DNA of 64,000 nucleotides. It comes from Micromonospora sp. WMMD1082 (lineage in GTDB: Bacteria; Actinomycetota; Actinomycetes; Mycobacteriales; Micromonosporaceae). The translations under genes and the position numbers were made by a program. The stretch lies in the NCBI RefSeq assembly GCF_029626175.1, contig NZ_JARUBM010000002.1:2232001-2296000 (forward strand). Direction: 5' to 3'. The notes beneath the pieces were generated by a model. It worked only from the letters and a program-made list of their open reading frames with translations, was not told where the DNA came from and made no database searches. Positions 1 to 8,375 of the stretch are shown here, one piece after another. The stretch's first letter is position 1; the number at the start of each line of letters is the position of its first letter.

Positions 1-26
1 CCCACGAGATCGTGCATCGTCGTCAT
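1..26 (-). CDS. 5' end of an unidentified gene cut by the window edge
   Basis: On the minus strand an ATG at 24-26 (MTTMHDLVG) opens a frame that runs off the window. A second in-frame ATG lies at 15-17. GAGGGAG at 27-33 sits directly against the first ATG but at usual ribosome-binding distance from the second, so the second may be the true start. Nine codons are too few for a family call. It lies downstream of the fahA operon beyond a terminator, so it is probably a separate transcription unit. Confidence 0.3.
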
Positions 27-141
27 CTCCCTCAGCTTTCGACGTGCCGCCGCCCCGCACCGGGCCGACCGAGGCGGGGGGCACCGGCCGGCCCGGCGCG
101 ACGTGGCGACGGAATTCCGAGGCGATCAACGAACGCGGTGG

Positions 142-174
142 GTCCTTGATCGCACAGCGGGTGCGATCAAGGAC
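142..174 (-). terminator. Hairpin terminator of the fahA operon
   Basis: Perfect inverted repeat with 14-nt arms (142-155 and 161-174) and a 5-nt loop, starting 18 nt past the fahA stop codon on the minus strand. There is no U-run, as is common in high-GC actinomycetes. Confidence 0.7.
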
Positions 175-192
175 AGGGCTGTCGGGTTCAGG

Positions 193-1389
193 TCAGTACG
201 ACGGCAGGACGGTCCCCGTCACCTCGCCCAACGCGATGGTGCTGCCATCGGGTCCGGCGGCGGTGGCGGTGATCGTCACCGTGTCGCCGTCGGCGAGGAA
301 GGTGCGTTCCACCCCGCCCACGGCGACCGGCTCGGTGCCGCCCCAGCTGAGTTCCAGGAAGGAGCCGACCTGGTCGCGCCGGGGGCCCGAGATGGTGCCG
401 GAGGCGTAGAGGTCGCCGGTGCGCAGCGAGGCGCCGTTGACGGTCAGGTGCGCCAGTTGCTGCGCCGGCGTCCAGTACATGCCGGCGAAGGGCGGCTCGC
501 TGACCGGCTCGCCGTTCCAGCTCACCGTCAGCCGCAGGTCCAGTCCCAGGTGCGGCTCGTCACGCAGGTAGTCGGCCACCGGCGGGTCCTGCACCGGCGC
601 CGGCACGAGGGCGTGCCGCAGCGCCTCCAGCGGGGTCACCCACGCGGCGACCGAGGTGGCGAACGACTTGCCCAGGAACGGCCCGAGGGGCTGGTACTCC
701 CAGGCCTGGATGTCCCGCGCCGACCAGTCGTTGACCAGCACCACGCCGAAGACGTGATCGGCGAAGTCGGCGGCGGCCACCCGACGCCCGAGCGGGCTCG
801 GCACGCCGACCACGAATCCGACCTCGGCCTCGATGTCCAGGCGCGCCGAGGGGCCGAAGACCGGCCCCTCGGCGCCGGGCCGCTGGCCGTGCGGGCGTAC
901 CACCGGCGTGCCGGAGACCACCACCGTGCCGGCCCGACCGTGGTAACCGATGGGCAGGTGCTTCCAGTTCGGCAGCAGCGGCGGCTGGCCGGGGCGGAAG
1001 ATCTGGCCCACGTTGGCGGCGTGGTGCTCGGACGAGTAGAAGTCCACGTAGTCGGCCACCTCGAAGGGCAGCTCCATCCGCACCTCGTCCACCGGCACCA
1101 GCAGCGGCTCCACCGCCGCCCGGTGCGCGGCGTCGGTGAGCAGTTCGGTGATCCGCTGCCGCACGGCGAGCCACTGCGGGCGGCCCAGCGCCAGGAACGC
1201 GTTCAGCGTCGGCCGACACAGCGCCCCGCCGGCCAGCACCAGCTCAGCCGCCTCCGCCCCGGCCAGGTCCAGCACGAGATCACCGACGCGTACGCCGATG
1301 CGCGGCTCGCCGTCGCCCGCGCGGAACACCCCGTACGGCAGGTGGTGCACCCCGTACCCGGAACCGTCCGCGCCCGTCACCCAGGTCAT
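193..1389 (-). CDS. fahA: Fumarylacetoacetase
   Basis: Cleaves fumarylacetoacetate to fumarate and acetoacetate, the last step of tyrosine/homogentisate degradation; cytoplasmic. The 398-residue product has the full family signature: VDFYSSEHH with metal-binding Asp116 and catalytic His123, DIEAEVGF with metal ligands Glu187 and Glu189, and NDWSARDIQAWEYQPLG followed by LGKSF with Asp221 and Lys241. These match the residues known from mammalian FAH. The ATG at 1387-1389 overlaps the stop codon of the upstream gene (ATGA), indicating translational coupling; a longer upstream reading would run through that gene. It ends before a strong hairpin. With hmgA diverging nearby it forms a homogentisate pathway locus; no maleylacetoacetate isomerase is in view. 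Confidence 0.95.
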   Translation of the reverse strand: MTWVTGADGSGYGVHHLPYGVFRAGDGEPRIGVRVGDLVLDLAGAEAAELVLAGGALCRPTLNAFLALGRPQWLAVRQRITELLTDAAHRAAVEPLLVPVDEVRMELPFEVADYVDFYSSEHHAANVGQIFRPGQPPLLPNWKHLPIGYHGRAGTVVVSGTPVVRPHGQRPGAEGPVFGPSARLDIEAEVGFVVGVPSPLGRRVAAADFADHVFGVVLVNDWSARDIQAWEYQPLGPFLGKSFATSVAAWVTPLEALRHALVPAPVQDPPVADYLRDEPHLGLDLRLTVSWNGEPVSEPPFAGMYWTPAQQLAHLTVNGASLRTGDLYASGTISGPRRDQVGSFLELSWGGTEPVAVGGVERTFLADGDTVTITATAAGPDGSTIALGEVTGTVLPSY

Positions 1390-2240
1390 GCCCGGTAGCC
1401 CCCGTTCACCAGCCCCAGCCGGATCAGATCGGTCAGTGGTTCCACGATGCTGCACGAGCCGAACCCGATCCACAGCGGGCGGGCCACGTCGTGTCGGCCC
1501 TCGGTCGCCTGCACCAGCGGTCGCTCGTCGCGCACGGTGAGCAGCTCGGCGACGGCGTCCACGGCGGCACCGTCGGCGGCGGCCAGCGTCGCGGCGAGCA
1601 CGTTGCCGAACCCGTGGTGGGTGAAGCCGGTCTCCGGGTCAACGTGGCGCACCGCGTGGTGCAACCCGGCGGTGAGCTTGAAGGGCACCTGGCGGTCCCG
1701 GCAGGCCCCGATCACCGCGGCCAGTTCGGCCGGGCTGGGGAAGAGTTCGGCGGCCAGCCCACCGGTGCGGAACTTGGCGGCGACGGGCACCCCCGAGGCG
1801 CGGGCGGCGGCCAGCGCGTCCAGCGCCGACATCAGCCCGAAGGTCAACGGGATCTCGGCGTAGACGGTCGATCCGGCGGTGCGGCCCAGCTCGACCAGCT
1901 CGGCGGTGCCGGGCAGCGGGTCCTCGCCGCGCCGGGCCACGGCCGCCTCGACCTGGCGGATCTCGATACGCGGATCCGCCTCCACGCACGCCTTGCCGAG
2001 TTGACCGAGCGGGACGTCGCCGATCGCACCCACCGCGATCCGCTCGTCCGCACCGAGCAGGAGGGCAAGCTCCGCCAGCCGGGACACCGGCAGCAGCAGC
2101 GGGCCGACCAGCTCGGCGTACCACGCGGCGCGGTGCCGCCGGTGGGCGGCCACGGCGTCGGGCAGCGACGCACTGCCCGGCGGGAACACGGCGGCATCGT
2201 CGACCAGGCCGGCGACGAGTGCGGGCAGCTGCGTTGACAC
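1386..2240 (-). CDS. Conserved protein coupled to fumarylacetoacetase, function unknown
   Basis: A 284-residue soluble protein with no signal peptide or membrane segment. I do not recognise a characterised family. It is Ala/Leu-rich with alternating strand/helix stretches compatible with an alpha/beta barrel. Conserved-looking features are VPVAAKFRTGG (about 150-160), FKLTAGLHHAVRH (about 187-199) and FTHHGFGNVLAA (about 206-217); the charged and His-rich loops could form an active site. The stop overlaps the fahA start by 4 nt, so the two are co-translated and a role in aromatic degradation is inferred. The GTG at 2238-2240 follows a TTGTCC-N18-TACATT promoter with only 8 nt between the -10 and the start codon, suggesting a leaderless message. 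Confidence 0.8.
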   Translation of the reverse strand: MSTQLPALVAGLVDDAAVFPPGSASLPDAVAAHRRHRAAWYAELVGPLLLPVSRLAELALLLGADERIAVGAIGDVPLGQLGKACVEADPRIEIRQVEAAVARRGEDPLPGTAELVELGRTAGSTVYAEIPLTFGLMSALDALAAARASGVPVAAKFRTGGLAAELFPSPAELAAVIGACRDRQVPFKLTAGLHHAVRHVDPETGFTHHGFGNVLAATLAAADGAAVDAVAELLTVRDERPLVQATEGRHDVARPLWIGFGSCSIVEPLTDLIRLGLVNGGYRA

Positions 2241-2248
2241 GAGACAAG

Positions 2249-2278
2249 AATGTACGGGACGCTTGCAGAAGCGGACAA
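2249..2278 (-). promoter_or_regulatory. Promoter of the fahA operon, probably leaderless
   Basis: On the minus strand TTGTCC (2273-2278), an 18-nt spacer and TACATT (2249-2254) fit the actinobacterial housekeeping sigma pattern. The -10 ends 8 nt before the GTG start, so transcription would begin at or beside the start codon. Confidence 0.6.
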
Positions 2279-2281
2279 CAG

Positions 2282-2298
2282 CGTCCGATTATCGGACG
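2282..2298. promoter_or_regulatory. Palindromic operator between hmgA and the fahA operon
   Basis: CGTCCGATTATCGGACG is a perfect palindrome with 8-nt arms and a single central base. It overlaps a candidate hmgA -10 (GATTAT, 2287-2292; TTGCAG at 2263-2268 with an 18-nt spacer) and lies just upstream of the divergent promoter. Such a site suits a dimeric repressor answering to homogentisate or a related compound. No regulator gene is adjacent. Confidence 0.55.
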
Positions 2299-2322
2299 AT
2301 CAGCGGCTGACCGGGAGGCGAC

Positions 2323-3492
2323 ATGCCGTACTACCACAGCGTCGGCGAGCTGCCACGCAAGCGCCACACCCAGTTCCGGCAACCCGATGGCAGCCTCTAC
2401 ACCGAGGAGCTGATGGGTCAGGAGGGCTTCTCCTCCGACTCGTCCCTGCTCTACCACCGGTACGCGCCGACCGCGATCGTCGCCGCCGAGGAGTTCACCC
2501 CGCCCACCGTGACCCGGGCGCCCAACCTGCCGCTCAAGCCCCGGCACCTGCGCACCCACAAGCTCGACGGAGCCGGCGACGACCCCGTCCTCGGTCGGCG
2601 TTACCTGCTCGCCAACGACGACGTACGGATCGCGTACGTCCTGGCCGACCGGCCCTCCCCGCTGTTCCGCGACGCCACCGGCGACCACTGCCTGTACGTC
2701 GAGGCCGGGGCGCTGCGGGTCGAGTCGACCTTCGGCGTGCTGGACGCGGTCGCCGGCGACTACGTGATCATCCCTACCTCGACGGTGCACCGCCTGGTGC
2801 CCACCGGCGACGCACCGACCCGGCTGCTGGCCATCGAGGCGTCCGGGCACATCGGCCCGCCCAAGCGCTACCTCTCCGTACGCGGCCAGTTCCTGGAGCA
2901 CTCGCCGTACTGCGAGCGCGACCTCCGGGGGCCGGAGGCCCCGCTGCTGGTCGACGGCTCCGACGTCGAGGTGCTGGTCCGGCACCGTCGCGGTTGGACC
3001 CGCCACGTGTACGCCCACCACCCGTTCGACGTGGTCGGCTGGGACGGGCACCTGTACCCCTGGGCGTTCTCCATCCACGACTTCGAGCCGATCACCGGCC
3101 GCATCCACCAGCCGCCGCCGGTGCACCAGACCTTCCAGGGTCCGAACTTCGTGATCTGTTCGTTCGTGCCGCGCAAGGTCGACTACCACCCGGACGCCAT
3201 CCCGGTGCCCTACCACCACCACAACGTCGACTCCGACGAGATGCTCTTCTACACCGGCGGCAACTACGAGGCGCGGCGCGGCTCCGGCATCGAGCAGGGC
3301 TCCATCTCACTGCACCCGTCCGGCTTCACGCACGGCCCGCAGCCCGGCGCGGCGGAACGCTCCATCGGGGTGGACTTCTTCGACGAGCTGGCGGTCATGG
3401 TCGACACCTTCCGGCCCCTGGACCTCTGCGGCGCGGCAACCGAGTGCGAGGACGACGCCTACCCCTGGACCTGGTCCCGCCGCCCGGCCTGA
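2323..3492 (+). CDS. hmgA: Homogentisate 1,2-dioxygenase
   Basis: Opens the aromatic ring of homogentisate to give maleylacetoacetate, using Fe(II) and O2; cytoplasmic. The 389-residue length fits the shorter bacterial form of this cupin enzyme. Likely iron ligands lie in YHHHNVDSDEM (His298-300 cluster and Glu306) and GFTHGP (His337), with the family-typical LFYTGGNYEARRGSG following the first site. The start is set by GGGAGG at 2313-2318, 4 nt before the ATG. The gene diverges from the fahA operon across the palindromic operator and converges on the TPR gene, with only 5 nt between stop codons. Confidence 0.95.
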   Translation: MPYYHSVGELPRKRHTQFRQPDGSLYTEELMGQEGFSSDSSLLYHRYAPTAIVAAEEFTPPTVTRAPNLPLKPRHLRTHKLDGAGDDPVLGRRYLLANDDVRIAYVLADRPSPLFRDATGDHCLYVEAGALRVESTFGVLDAVAGDYVIIPTSTVHRLVPTGDAPTRLLAIEASGHIGPPKRYLSVRGQFLEHSPYCERDLRGPEAPLLVDGSDVEVLVRHRRGWTRHVYAHHPFDVVGWDGHLYPWAFSIHDFEPITGRIHQPPPVHQTFQGPNFVICSFVPRKVDYHPDAIPVPYHHHNVDSDEMLFYTGGNYEARRGSGIEQGSISLHPSGFTHGPQPGAAERSIGVDFFDELAVMVDTFRPLDLCGAATECEDDAYPWTWSRRPA

Positions 3493-3497
3493 CGACG

Positions 3498-4895
3498 TCA
3501 GGCCACCGGACGGGAGACGATCGTCAACTGGGCGACGGTGGCGATGCCGATGGCCAGGACCAGTGGCCAGGGGCTGCCGAGCAGGGCGTAGAGCAGGATC
3601 AACGCGGGCGCGGCGAGCGCCGCGTAGACGGCCAGGGCGAGCGGGCGGTCCGTCCGGCGCAGGACGGGCAGGACGGTCCGGGTCAGGCCGGGCAGCCGCG
3701 CGGCGTGCCGCCACAGCACGATGCCGCCGCCGGCCGCCGCCAGCACCGCCACCAGCCGGGAGAACCCGGGGCCGGTCGCGGCCGAGCAGGCGACCAGAAG
3801 GGCGGCGACCAGCGACCAACCGGCTCCCCAGAGCACCAGCTGCCGAAGCCCGGCCGGCACCGTCCGGCGCCCGGCGACCGGCCCCACGTCGGTCGGCCCT
3901 GACCCGACCTGGCCGCTGCCGAACGGACCGGTCCCGCCGAACGCCGACGACTCACTGCCGTCCGGACGTCGACCGGAGCCATGCTCACCCGGCTCACGCT
4001 CGGCCGGCCCAGCGGGTCCGTACCCGCGCTCGCCGTCTCCACCCCGCTGGCTCCCGCCCAGCCCGCCGGGCTCGGTCCGCTCACCGCGCGGCCAGCCGGG
4101 CTCCGTCCGCCCGCCCTCGGGCCAGCCGGGCTCGGAACCGGCCGGACGGTCCGGTTTCTCCCCGACCTCGTCCGGCCGGTGGGGATCACCCTGGAGTCCG
4201 TCCGATCGGTCCGGATTGTCGCCGGACCGGCTGGGCCGACCCGGGCCGGCCGGGGGCAGGTTCGGCGCCGCGGCGTCGGCCAGGCGCTCCAGCGCCGCAC
4301 TCCAGCGCCGCTGCTCCAGCCGCAGCACTCCGACGTCGTCGCCCGCCTCCGCCAGCCGCGGATCCAGCCGCAGCGCCTCGCGATACGCCCGCTCGGCCAG
4401 GTCGTACATCCGCATGTTCGCCGCGACCAGGCCCAGCACCAGGTGCGCCTCCGACTCCTCGGGAGCCAGCTCCACCGCATGCCAGGCGGCGTTCAACGCG
4501 GGCTGGCCGTTGCGGGAGCCGGCCAGGATCGCCGCCGCACTGCGCTGGGCGTACGCGTCCTCCGGCCCCAGCGCCAGGATCTCGTCGGCCGTACGGGCGG
4601 CCTCCGCGTACCGTTCGAGGTCGCCCAGCGCCAGACCACGGGCGACGAGCGGGGCGACCTGTCCCGGCGCGGCGGCCACGGCGTCCTCGGCCGCGGCCAG
4701 CGCGTCGGTCGGTCGCCCGGCCGCCAGCTGCACCCGGGCCAGCATGATCAACACCTCGGCGGCGGCCGGATCGATGGCGCGTGCGAAGCCCAGTTCCGCG
4801 ACGGCCTCGTCGTAGCGGCCCAGCTCGGCGAGGAGCGTGGCACGCTCGAGGTACCCGTCGGCGGCGGGCGGGTCGGTGGGGACGTCGGCGGACAT
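3498..4895 (-). CDS. TPR-repeat protein with four C-terminal membrane segments
   Basis: A 465-residue protein. Residues about 10-215 form roughly six tetratricopeptide repeats, with spaced Ala/Gly/Tyr positions and DPA/DPR turns. About 225-350 is disordered, rich in Gly, Pro, Arg and Glu, with short repeats of the form TEPGWPRG. The last 110 residues contain about four hydrophobic helices. Function unknown; the layout suggests a cytoplasmic protein-binding scaffold tethered to the membrane. The ATG at 4893-4895 follows TAGGCT by 7 nt, with no ribosome-binding site, so it may be leaderless. A longer upstream reading would overlap ispF in another frame and was rejected. Confidence 0.8.
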   Translation of the reverse strand: MSADVPTDPPAADGYLERATLLAELGRYDEAVAELGFARAIDPAAAEVLIMLARVQLAAGRPTDALAAAEDAVAAAPGQVAPLVARGLALGDLERYAEAARTADEILALGPEDAYAQRSAAAILAGSRNGQPALNAAWHAVELAPEESEAHLVLGLVAANMRMYDLAERAYREALRLDPRLAEAGDDVGVLRLEQRRWSAALERLADAAAPNLPPAGPGRPSRSGDNPDRSDGLQGDPHRPDEVGEKPDRPAGSEPGWPEGGRTEPGWPRGERTEPGGLGGSQRGGDGERGYGPAGPAEREPGEHGSGRRPDGSESSAFGGTGPFGSGQVGSGPTDVGPVAGRRTVPAGLRQLVLWGAGWSLVAALLVACSAATGPGFSRLVAVLAAAGGGIVLWRHAARLPGLTRTVLPVLRRTDRPLALAVYAALAAPALILLYALLGSPWPLVLAIGIATVAQLTIVSRPVA

Positions 4896-4902
4896 CGCGG
4901 CG

Positions 4903-4908
4903 AGCCTA
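4903..4908 (-). promoter_or_regulatory. -10 element for leaderless start of the TPR gene
   Basis: TAGGCT on the minus strand ends 7 nt before the ATG at 4895 and overlaps the ispF stop codon. No ribosome-binding site separates them. Confidence 0.5.
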
Positions 4909-5388
4909 GGCGCTCGGCCGCTCGTACACCAGGGCGACCGCGATCCCGGCGAGCCCCTCACCGCGTCCGGTGAAGCCCAGGCCGTCGGTGGTGGCGGCGG
5001 AAACGGTGACCGGCGCGCCGATCGCCTCCGACAGCACCCGCTGGGCCTCCTCCCGGCGCGGGCCGATCTTCGGCCGGACCCCCACCACCTGCACCGACAC
5101 GTTGCCGATGGCGAAGCCGGCGGCACCGACCCGCCGGGCCGTCTCGGCGAGCAGCGCGACACCGCTCGCCCCGGCCCACTCGGGCTGGCCCACCCCGAAG
5201 TTGGCACCGAGATCGCCCAGGCCGGCGGCGGAGAGCAGAGCGTTGCAGGCCGCGTGGGCGGCCACGTCCGCGTCGGAGTGCCCGGCGAGGCCGTCCTGCT
5301 CCGGCCAGTGCAGGCCGGCCACCCAGCACGGCCGGCCGGCCGCGAAGGCGTGCACGTCGGTCCCGATGGCCACCCGAGGAACGATCAT
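4906..5388 (-). CDS. ispF: 2-C-methyl-D-erythritol 2,4-cyclodiphosphate synthase
   Basis: Converts 4-diphosphocytidyl-methylerythritol 2-phosphate to the cyclic diphosphate in the MEP route to isoprenoids; a cytoplasmic trimer. The 160-residue product shows the metal site GTDVHAF (Asp11, His13), GHSDADV, GDLGANF and the C-terminal [11 protein letters not shown]. It lies directly downstream of ispD (16-nt gap), the usual actinobacterial pairing. The ATG at 5386-5388 is preceded by TACGCT 6 nt away, so besides read-through from ispD it may have its own leaderless promoter. Confidence 0.97.
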   Translation of the reverse strand: MIVPRVAIGTDVHAFAAGRPCWVAGLHWPEQDGLAGHSDADVAAHAACNALLSAAGLGDLGANFGVGQPEWAGASGVALLAETARRVGAAGFAIGNVSVQVVGVRPKIGPRREEAQRVLSEAIGAPVTVSAATTDGLGFTGRGEGLAGIAVALVYERPSA

Positions 5389-5394
5389 GATCCG

Positions 5395-5400
5395 AGCGTA
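5395..5400 (-). promoter_or_regulatory. -10 element for leaderless ispF
   Basis: TACGCT on the minus strand, 6 nt before the ispF ATG, in the short ispD-ispF gap. Confidence 0.5.
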
Positions 5401-5404
5401 CGCG

Positions 5405-6100
5405 CTACCGCTCGGCGGCCAGCAGGTGCTCGGCGAGGGCCAGGTCGAAGGGACGGGTGATCTTCAGGGCGTGTTCCGAACCGGGCACGCAATACACCGG
5501 CACGCCCTGCTTCTCCACCAGCCCGGCATCGTCGGTGAGGGCATCCGCAGCAGCCGCGTGGGCCGCGGTCAGCACCGCACGGCGAAAGCCCTGCGGGGTC
5601 TGCACGGCGCGCAGGGCGGCCCGGTCGACGGTGCCGAGCACCCGCTCACCCGCGTCGACCTCCTTGATCGTGTCGACGACCGGGAGGACGGGAATCACCG
5701 CGTCGTGACCGGCCCGGACTGCGGCGGCCACCGACTCCACCAGCGCGGGCGGGGTCAGCGCGCGGGCCGCGTCGTGCACCAGGACGATCTCGGGGCCGGC
5801 CGGCACGGCGGCGAGCGCCGCAGCCACCGAGGCCTGCCGCTCCGCACCGCCGGGCACCACCGTCACCGGGGCGACCAGGGCGAGGAGTTCGCGCACCGCG
5901 GCGACCTCCGCGGCCGGCGCGGCCACCACGATGCTGTGTACCGACCCGGCCATGGCCAGCCGGCGGACCGCGTGCACCAACAGCGGTTCCCCGGCGAGTA
6001 GCCGCAGTGCCTTCGGGCGACCGGGCCCCAGGCGTACACCGGCACCGGCCGCAGGCACGAGGACCGCGACGTCACCGCGCGGATTGAGCTGCGCGGTCAC
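5405..6100 (-). CDS. ispD: 2-C-methyl-D-erythritol 4-phosphate cytidylyltransferase
   Basis: Transfers CMP from CTP to methylerythritol 4-phosphate, one of the early MEP pathway steps. The 231-residue product carries the nucleotidyltransferase signature [17 protein letters not shown] (about 16-32), VHDAAR, DTIKEV and the substrate-binding QTPQGFR. The GTG at 6098-6100 is chosen because it yields the usual family length and has GAGGA 7 nt upstream; longer readings overlap carD and look non-coding. It follows carD by 56 nt, the conserved carD-ispD-ispF order. Confidence 0.95.
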   Translation of the reverse strand: MTAQLNPRGDVAVLVPAAGAGVRLGPGRPKALRLLAGEPLLVHAVRRLAMAGSVHSIVVAAPAAEVAAVRELLALVAPVTVVPGGAERQASVAAALAAVPAGPEIVLVHDAARALTPPALVESVAAAVRAGHDAVIPVLPVVDTIKEVDAGERVLGTVDRAALRAVQTPQGFRRAVLTAAHAAAADALTDDAGLVEKQGVPVYCVPGSEHALKITRPFDLALAEHLLAAER

Positions 6101-6156
6101 GTCGCGGTCCTCGACGGTTTCTTCGCTACGAATCGGGTACGACGATGCTGTGCGGA

Positions 6157-6642
6157 CTAGGCCTCGGTCAGCACCTTGTCGAGCAGCGTCTCCGCTTCGT
6201 CCTTGGTGCTCTTCTCGGCCAGCGCGACCTCGCCGACGAGAATGTCGCGGGCCTTGGCGAGCATGCGCTTCTCGCCCGCGGACAGCCCCCGCTCCCGCTC
6301 GCGGCGCCACAGGTCGCGGACGACCTCGGCCACCTTCAGCGGATTGCCGGAGGCCAGCTTCTCCAGATTCGCCTTGTAACGCCGCGACCAGTTGGTCGGC
6401 TCCTCGGTGTGCGGAGCCCGGAGAACGTCGAAGACCTTGCCGAGGCCCTCTTCGCCGACCACCTCGCGCACACCCACGATCTCGGCGTTCTCGGCTGGCA
6501 CCCGGACCGTCAGGTCACCCTGCGCGACCCTCAGGACGAGGTACTGCTTGGGCTCGCCCTTGATGACCCGAGTCTCGATTGCCTCGATGAGTGCGGCCCC
6601 GTGGTGGGGGTAAACAACGGTCTCGCCGACACTGAAAACCAT
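6157..6642 (-). CDS. carD: CarD-family RNA polymerase-binding transcription regulator
   Basis: Binds the RNA polymerase beta subunit and stabilises the open complex at many promoters, notably rRNA promoters. The 161-residue product starts [17 protein letters not shown], the Tudor-like RNAP-interaction domain, and has a helical C-terminal DNA-binding half with NWSRRY, containing the conserved Trp that contacts the upstream edge of the bubble. The ATG at 6640-6642 follows a purine-rich GAAAGGGG about 12 nt away, rather distant. The 5' side is a 410-nt gap carrying a repeat array. Confidence 0.96.
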   Translation of the reverse strand: MVFSVGETVVYPHHGAALIEAIETRVIKGEPKQYLVLRVAQGDLTVRVPAENAEIVGVREVVGEEGLGKVFDVLRAPHTEEPTNWSRRYKANLEKLASGNPLKVAEVVRDLWRRERERGLSAGEKRMLAKARDILVGEVALAEKSTKDEAETLLDKVLTEA

Positions 6643-6841
6643 AGGTTCGAAACCCCTTTCGCTGTGTCTAGGGTAACACGCTCAGGCACCGATGTCTCAC
6701 CGCTGTCCTGACCGTTGGCGCAGCTCAGGGGCCCTGTGAGAGGTATTTCTTCGGCTTGACAGGCCGTCCGGCCGATGATTCGAACACGCTCCGTAACTCA
6801 GGGATGACCCCTGGACACGGCCGCGATGAACGTCAAGATCC

Positions 6842-6925
6842 GGAGCGCAGGCGCCGAATTCTGAGGCGCAGGCGCCCGAGTCGGGACGCACGTGCCAAAG
6901 TTTCGGGCGCAAGCGCCGAGATCAG
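6842..6925. repeat. Four-unit array of short palindromes with 20-21 nt period
   Basis: Cores begin at 6845, 6866, 6886 and 6907 (spacings 21, 20, 21). Units 1 and 2 share GCGCAGGCGCC, unit 4 is GCGCAAGCGCC and unit 3 is the diverged ACGCACGTGCC. Each core is an inverted repeat around two central bases and the spacing is about two helical turns, so all units face the same side of the duplex. The array lies in the 410-nt gap between carD and the divergent membrane gene. I see nothing else supportable in 6643-7052 apart from the ribosome-binding site of the next gene. Confidence 0.7.
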
Positions 6926-7052
6926 GGGCTACGCACTCATCCCATGGTATCCCCCCGTGGCCGGGCGCGGGCAGCGGTAGCGGGACCCGGCCCGGTGCGG
7001 GACGCTGGAGGGGTGCCGCGTCCGCGCACCCGTGAGGTGTCAGGGGGTCGTA

Positions 7053-7727
7053 ATGGGCAAGGCTGACGCCGACGGTCCAGGGCTGCCGGATCTGCCTCCG
7101 GAGTGGGGTCGGGTGGTCGTTCCGGACGACATCTCGGCCCTGGCCGACGAGGCCGAACAGGTCCGCCGCGAGTTGCGGTGGGCAACCGGCCAGCACCGTC
7201 GATGGCGTCCGCCCATGGTCCCCGTACTCGTGCTGATGATCGCGGTGCTGACCACCATGGCCGGCCTGGCCGCGGTCACCTGGACCCGCGCCGGCCGCTC
7301 CACCGCGCCGGCCACCAGCGCTCCCGATCCGGCACCGGTGCAGCTGGTCGGCCGCGCGCTGCCCGCCCTGGATCTGGTCGACACCGGTCAGTCGCCCGTG
7401 CCCCTGCGGGGGCTGCTGCCGGCCGTGGTGGTCCTGGTGGACGGATGCGCCTGCCCCGAGCGGATCATCGAGGCAGCGGCGGTGGCGCCGGCCGGGGTGA
7501 CCGTGGTCATGGTGGCCGGCTCGCGGCCCGAGGCCGCACCGGCCGGCACGCAGGTGCGGACGCTCGCCGACCCGGCCGGCGGTCTACGTGCCTTCCTGCA
7601 CCTGACGGCCCGCCCGCACGCGGTGACCGCGCTGCTCGCCGATCGCACCGGCCGGATCACCCTGGTCGTACCGGAGGTCGGCTCGTTCGCCGATCACCAG
7701 GCCGAGCTGGCTCGGCTGGTCAACTGA
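7053..7727 (+). CDS. Single-pass membrane protein with extracytoplasmic domain, function unknown
   Basis: A 224-residue protein: a cytoplasmic N-terminus of about 55 residues, one hydrophobic helix (PMVPVLVLMIAVLTTMAGLAAV), then an exported domain. That domain has alternating beta-type stretches and a Cys-x-Cys (LVDGCACPERI) where a redox motif would sit in a thioredoxin-like fold, but no CxxC, so the resemblance is weak. AGGGGG at 7042-7047 precedes the ATG by 5 nt and fixes the start. It converges on the gene at 7791-8348. Confidence 0.75.
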   Translation: MGKADADGPGLPDLPPEWGRVVVPDDISALADEAEQVRRELRWATGQHRRWRPPMVPVLVLMIAVLTTMAGLAAVTWTRAGRSTAPATSAPDPAPVQLVGRALPALDLVDTGQSPVPLRGLLPAVVVLVDGCACPERIIEAAAVAPAGVTVVMVAGSRPEAAPAGTQVRTLADPAGGLRAFLHLTARPHAVTALLADRTGRITLVVPEVGSFADHQAELARLVN

Positions 7728-7790
7728 TCCCACCGGGCGGCGCGGAGCCCACGGGCGGATGGCAGGTTGGCGGTGCGGTTACGGCGTTGC

Positions 7791-8348
7791 TCAGCGCGGG
7801 GCGATCAGCCGGGCCTCGACCTGGACCGGCTGCGACCCGGCCAGCGAGAAGGACACCCACACCGGAGCACCGGTGCCGGTGATCTCCATCATCGCCACCG
7901 CACCGTCGCAGCCGACGGTCATCGGGGCCGCCGCCCGGGCACCACGGACGCCGACCAGCAGCTCGCCGGGGCCGGTACAGCTGAAGCGCAGCAGGTGCCG
8001 CTCGCCGTTCGCGATCCGGTTGTACCGGACGACCGCGTCGCCCGAGCCGAGCCTCGCCCGCTCGGTCCAGACCGGGTCGCCGCCGCCCACCCGCCACCTG
8101 CCCGGACGGCCGGCACCTGCGGCGGCCGATCCCACGGTCGCGCCGCTCGTGCCGATCACCGCGCCCGTCCGAGTCCAGTAGCTGGCCGACGAGGATCCGT
8201 CCCGGACGACCTCGACGCCGCCCAGGACACCGGGCGGAGCGGGCGTCGGCGCCTCCGTCTGCCACCACCAGCCGCCGAGGGCCAGCGCCACCGCCCCGAC
8301 GGCCGCCAGCAGCGCCCCGCGCTGCCGGTGCGCGGCATCGACGTCCAT
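7791..8348 (-). CDS. Small membrane-anchored or exported protein, function unknown
   Basis: A 185-residue protein with an N-terminal hydrophobic segment (about 12-28) followed by a Pro/Gly-rich linker and a beta-rich exported domain. Two Cys about 32 residues apart (RFSCTGPG and VGCDGAV) could form a disulfide. No family recognised. The ATG at 8346-8348 follows TACCCT by 7 nt without a ribosome-binding site. It lies between the type III PKS gene (upstream) and the converging gene at 7053, with nothing linking it to the PKS beyond position. Confidence 0.7.
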   Translation of the reverse strand: MDVDAAHRQRGALLAAVGAVALALGGWWWQTEAPTPAPPGVLGGVEVVRDGSSSASYWTRTGAVIGTSGATVGSAAAGAGRPGRWRVGGGDPVWTERARLGSGDAVVRYNRIANGERHLLRFSCTGPGELLVGVRGARAAAPMTVGCDGAVAMMEITGTGAPVWVSFSLAGSQPVQVEARLIAPR

Positions 8349-8355
8349 ACCTAGA

Positions 8356-8361
8356 AGGGTA
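8356..8361 (-). promoter_or_regulatory. -10 element for leaderless start at 8348
   Basis: TACCCT on the minus strand, 7 nt before the ATG. Confidence 0.45.
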
Positions 8362-8375
8362 GCCCGCAGAGAGAG

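Noticed and set aside
6643..6660. GGTTCGAAACC resembling a tRNA T-arm before carD
   Set aside because: No acceptor or anticodon stem fits around it; it lies in the carD ribosome-binding region.
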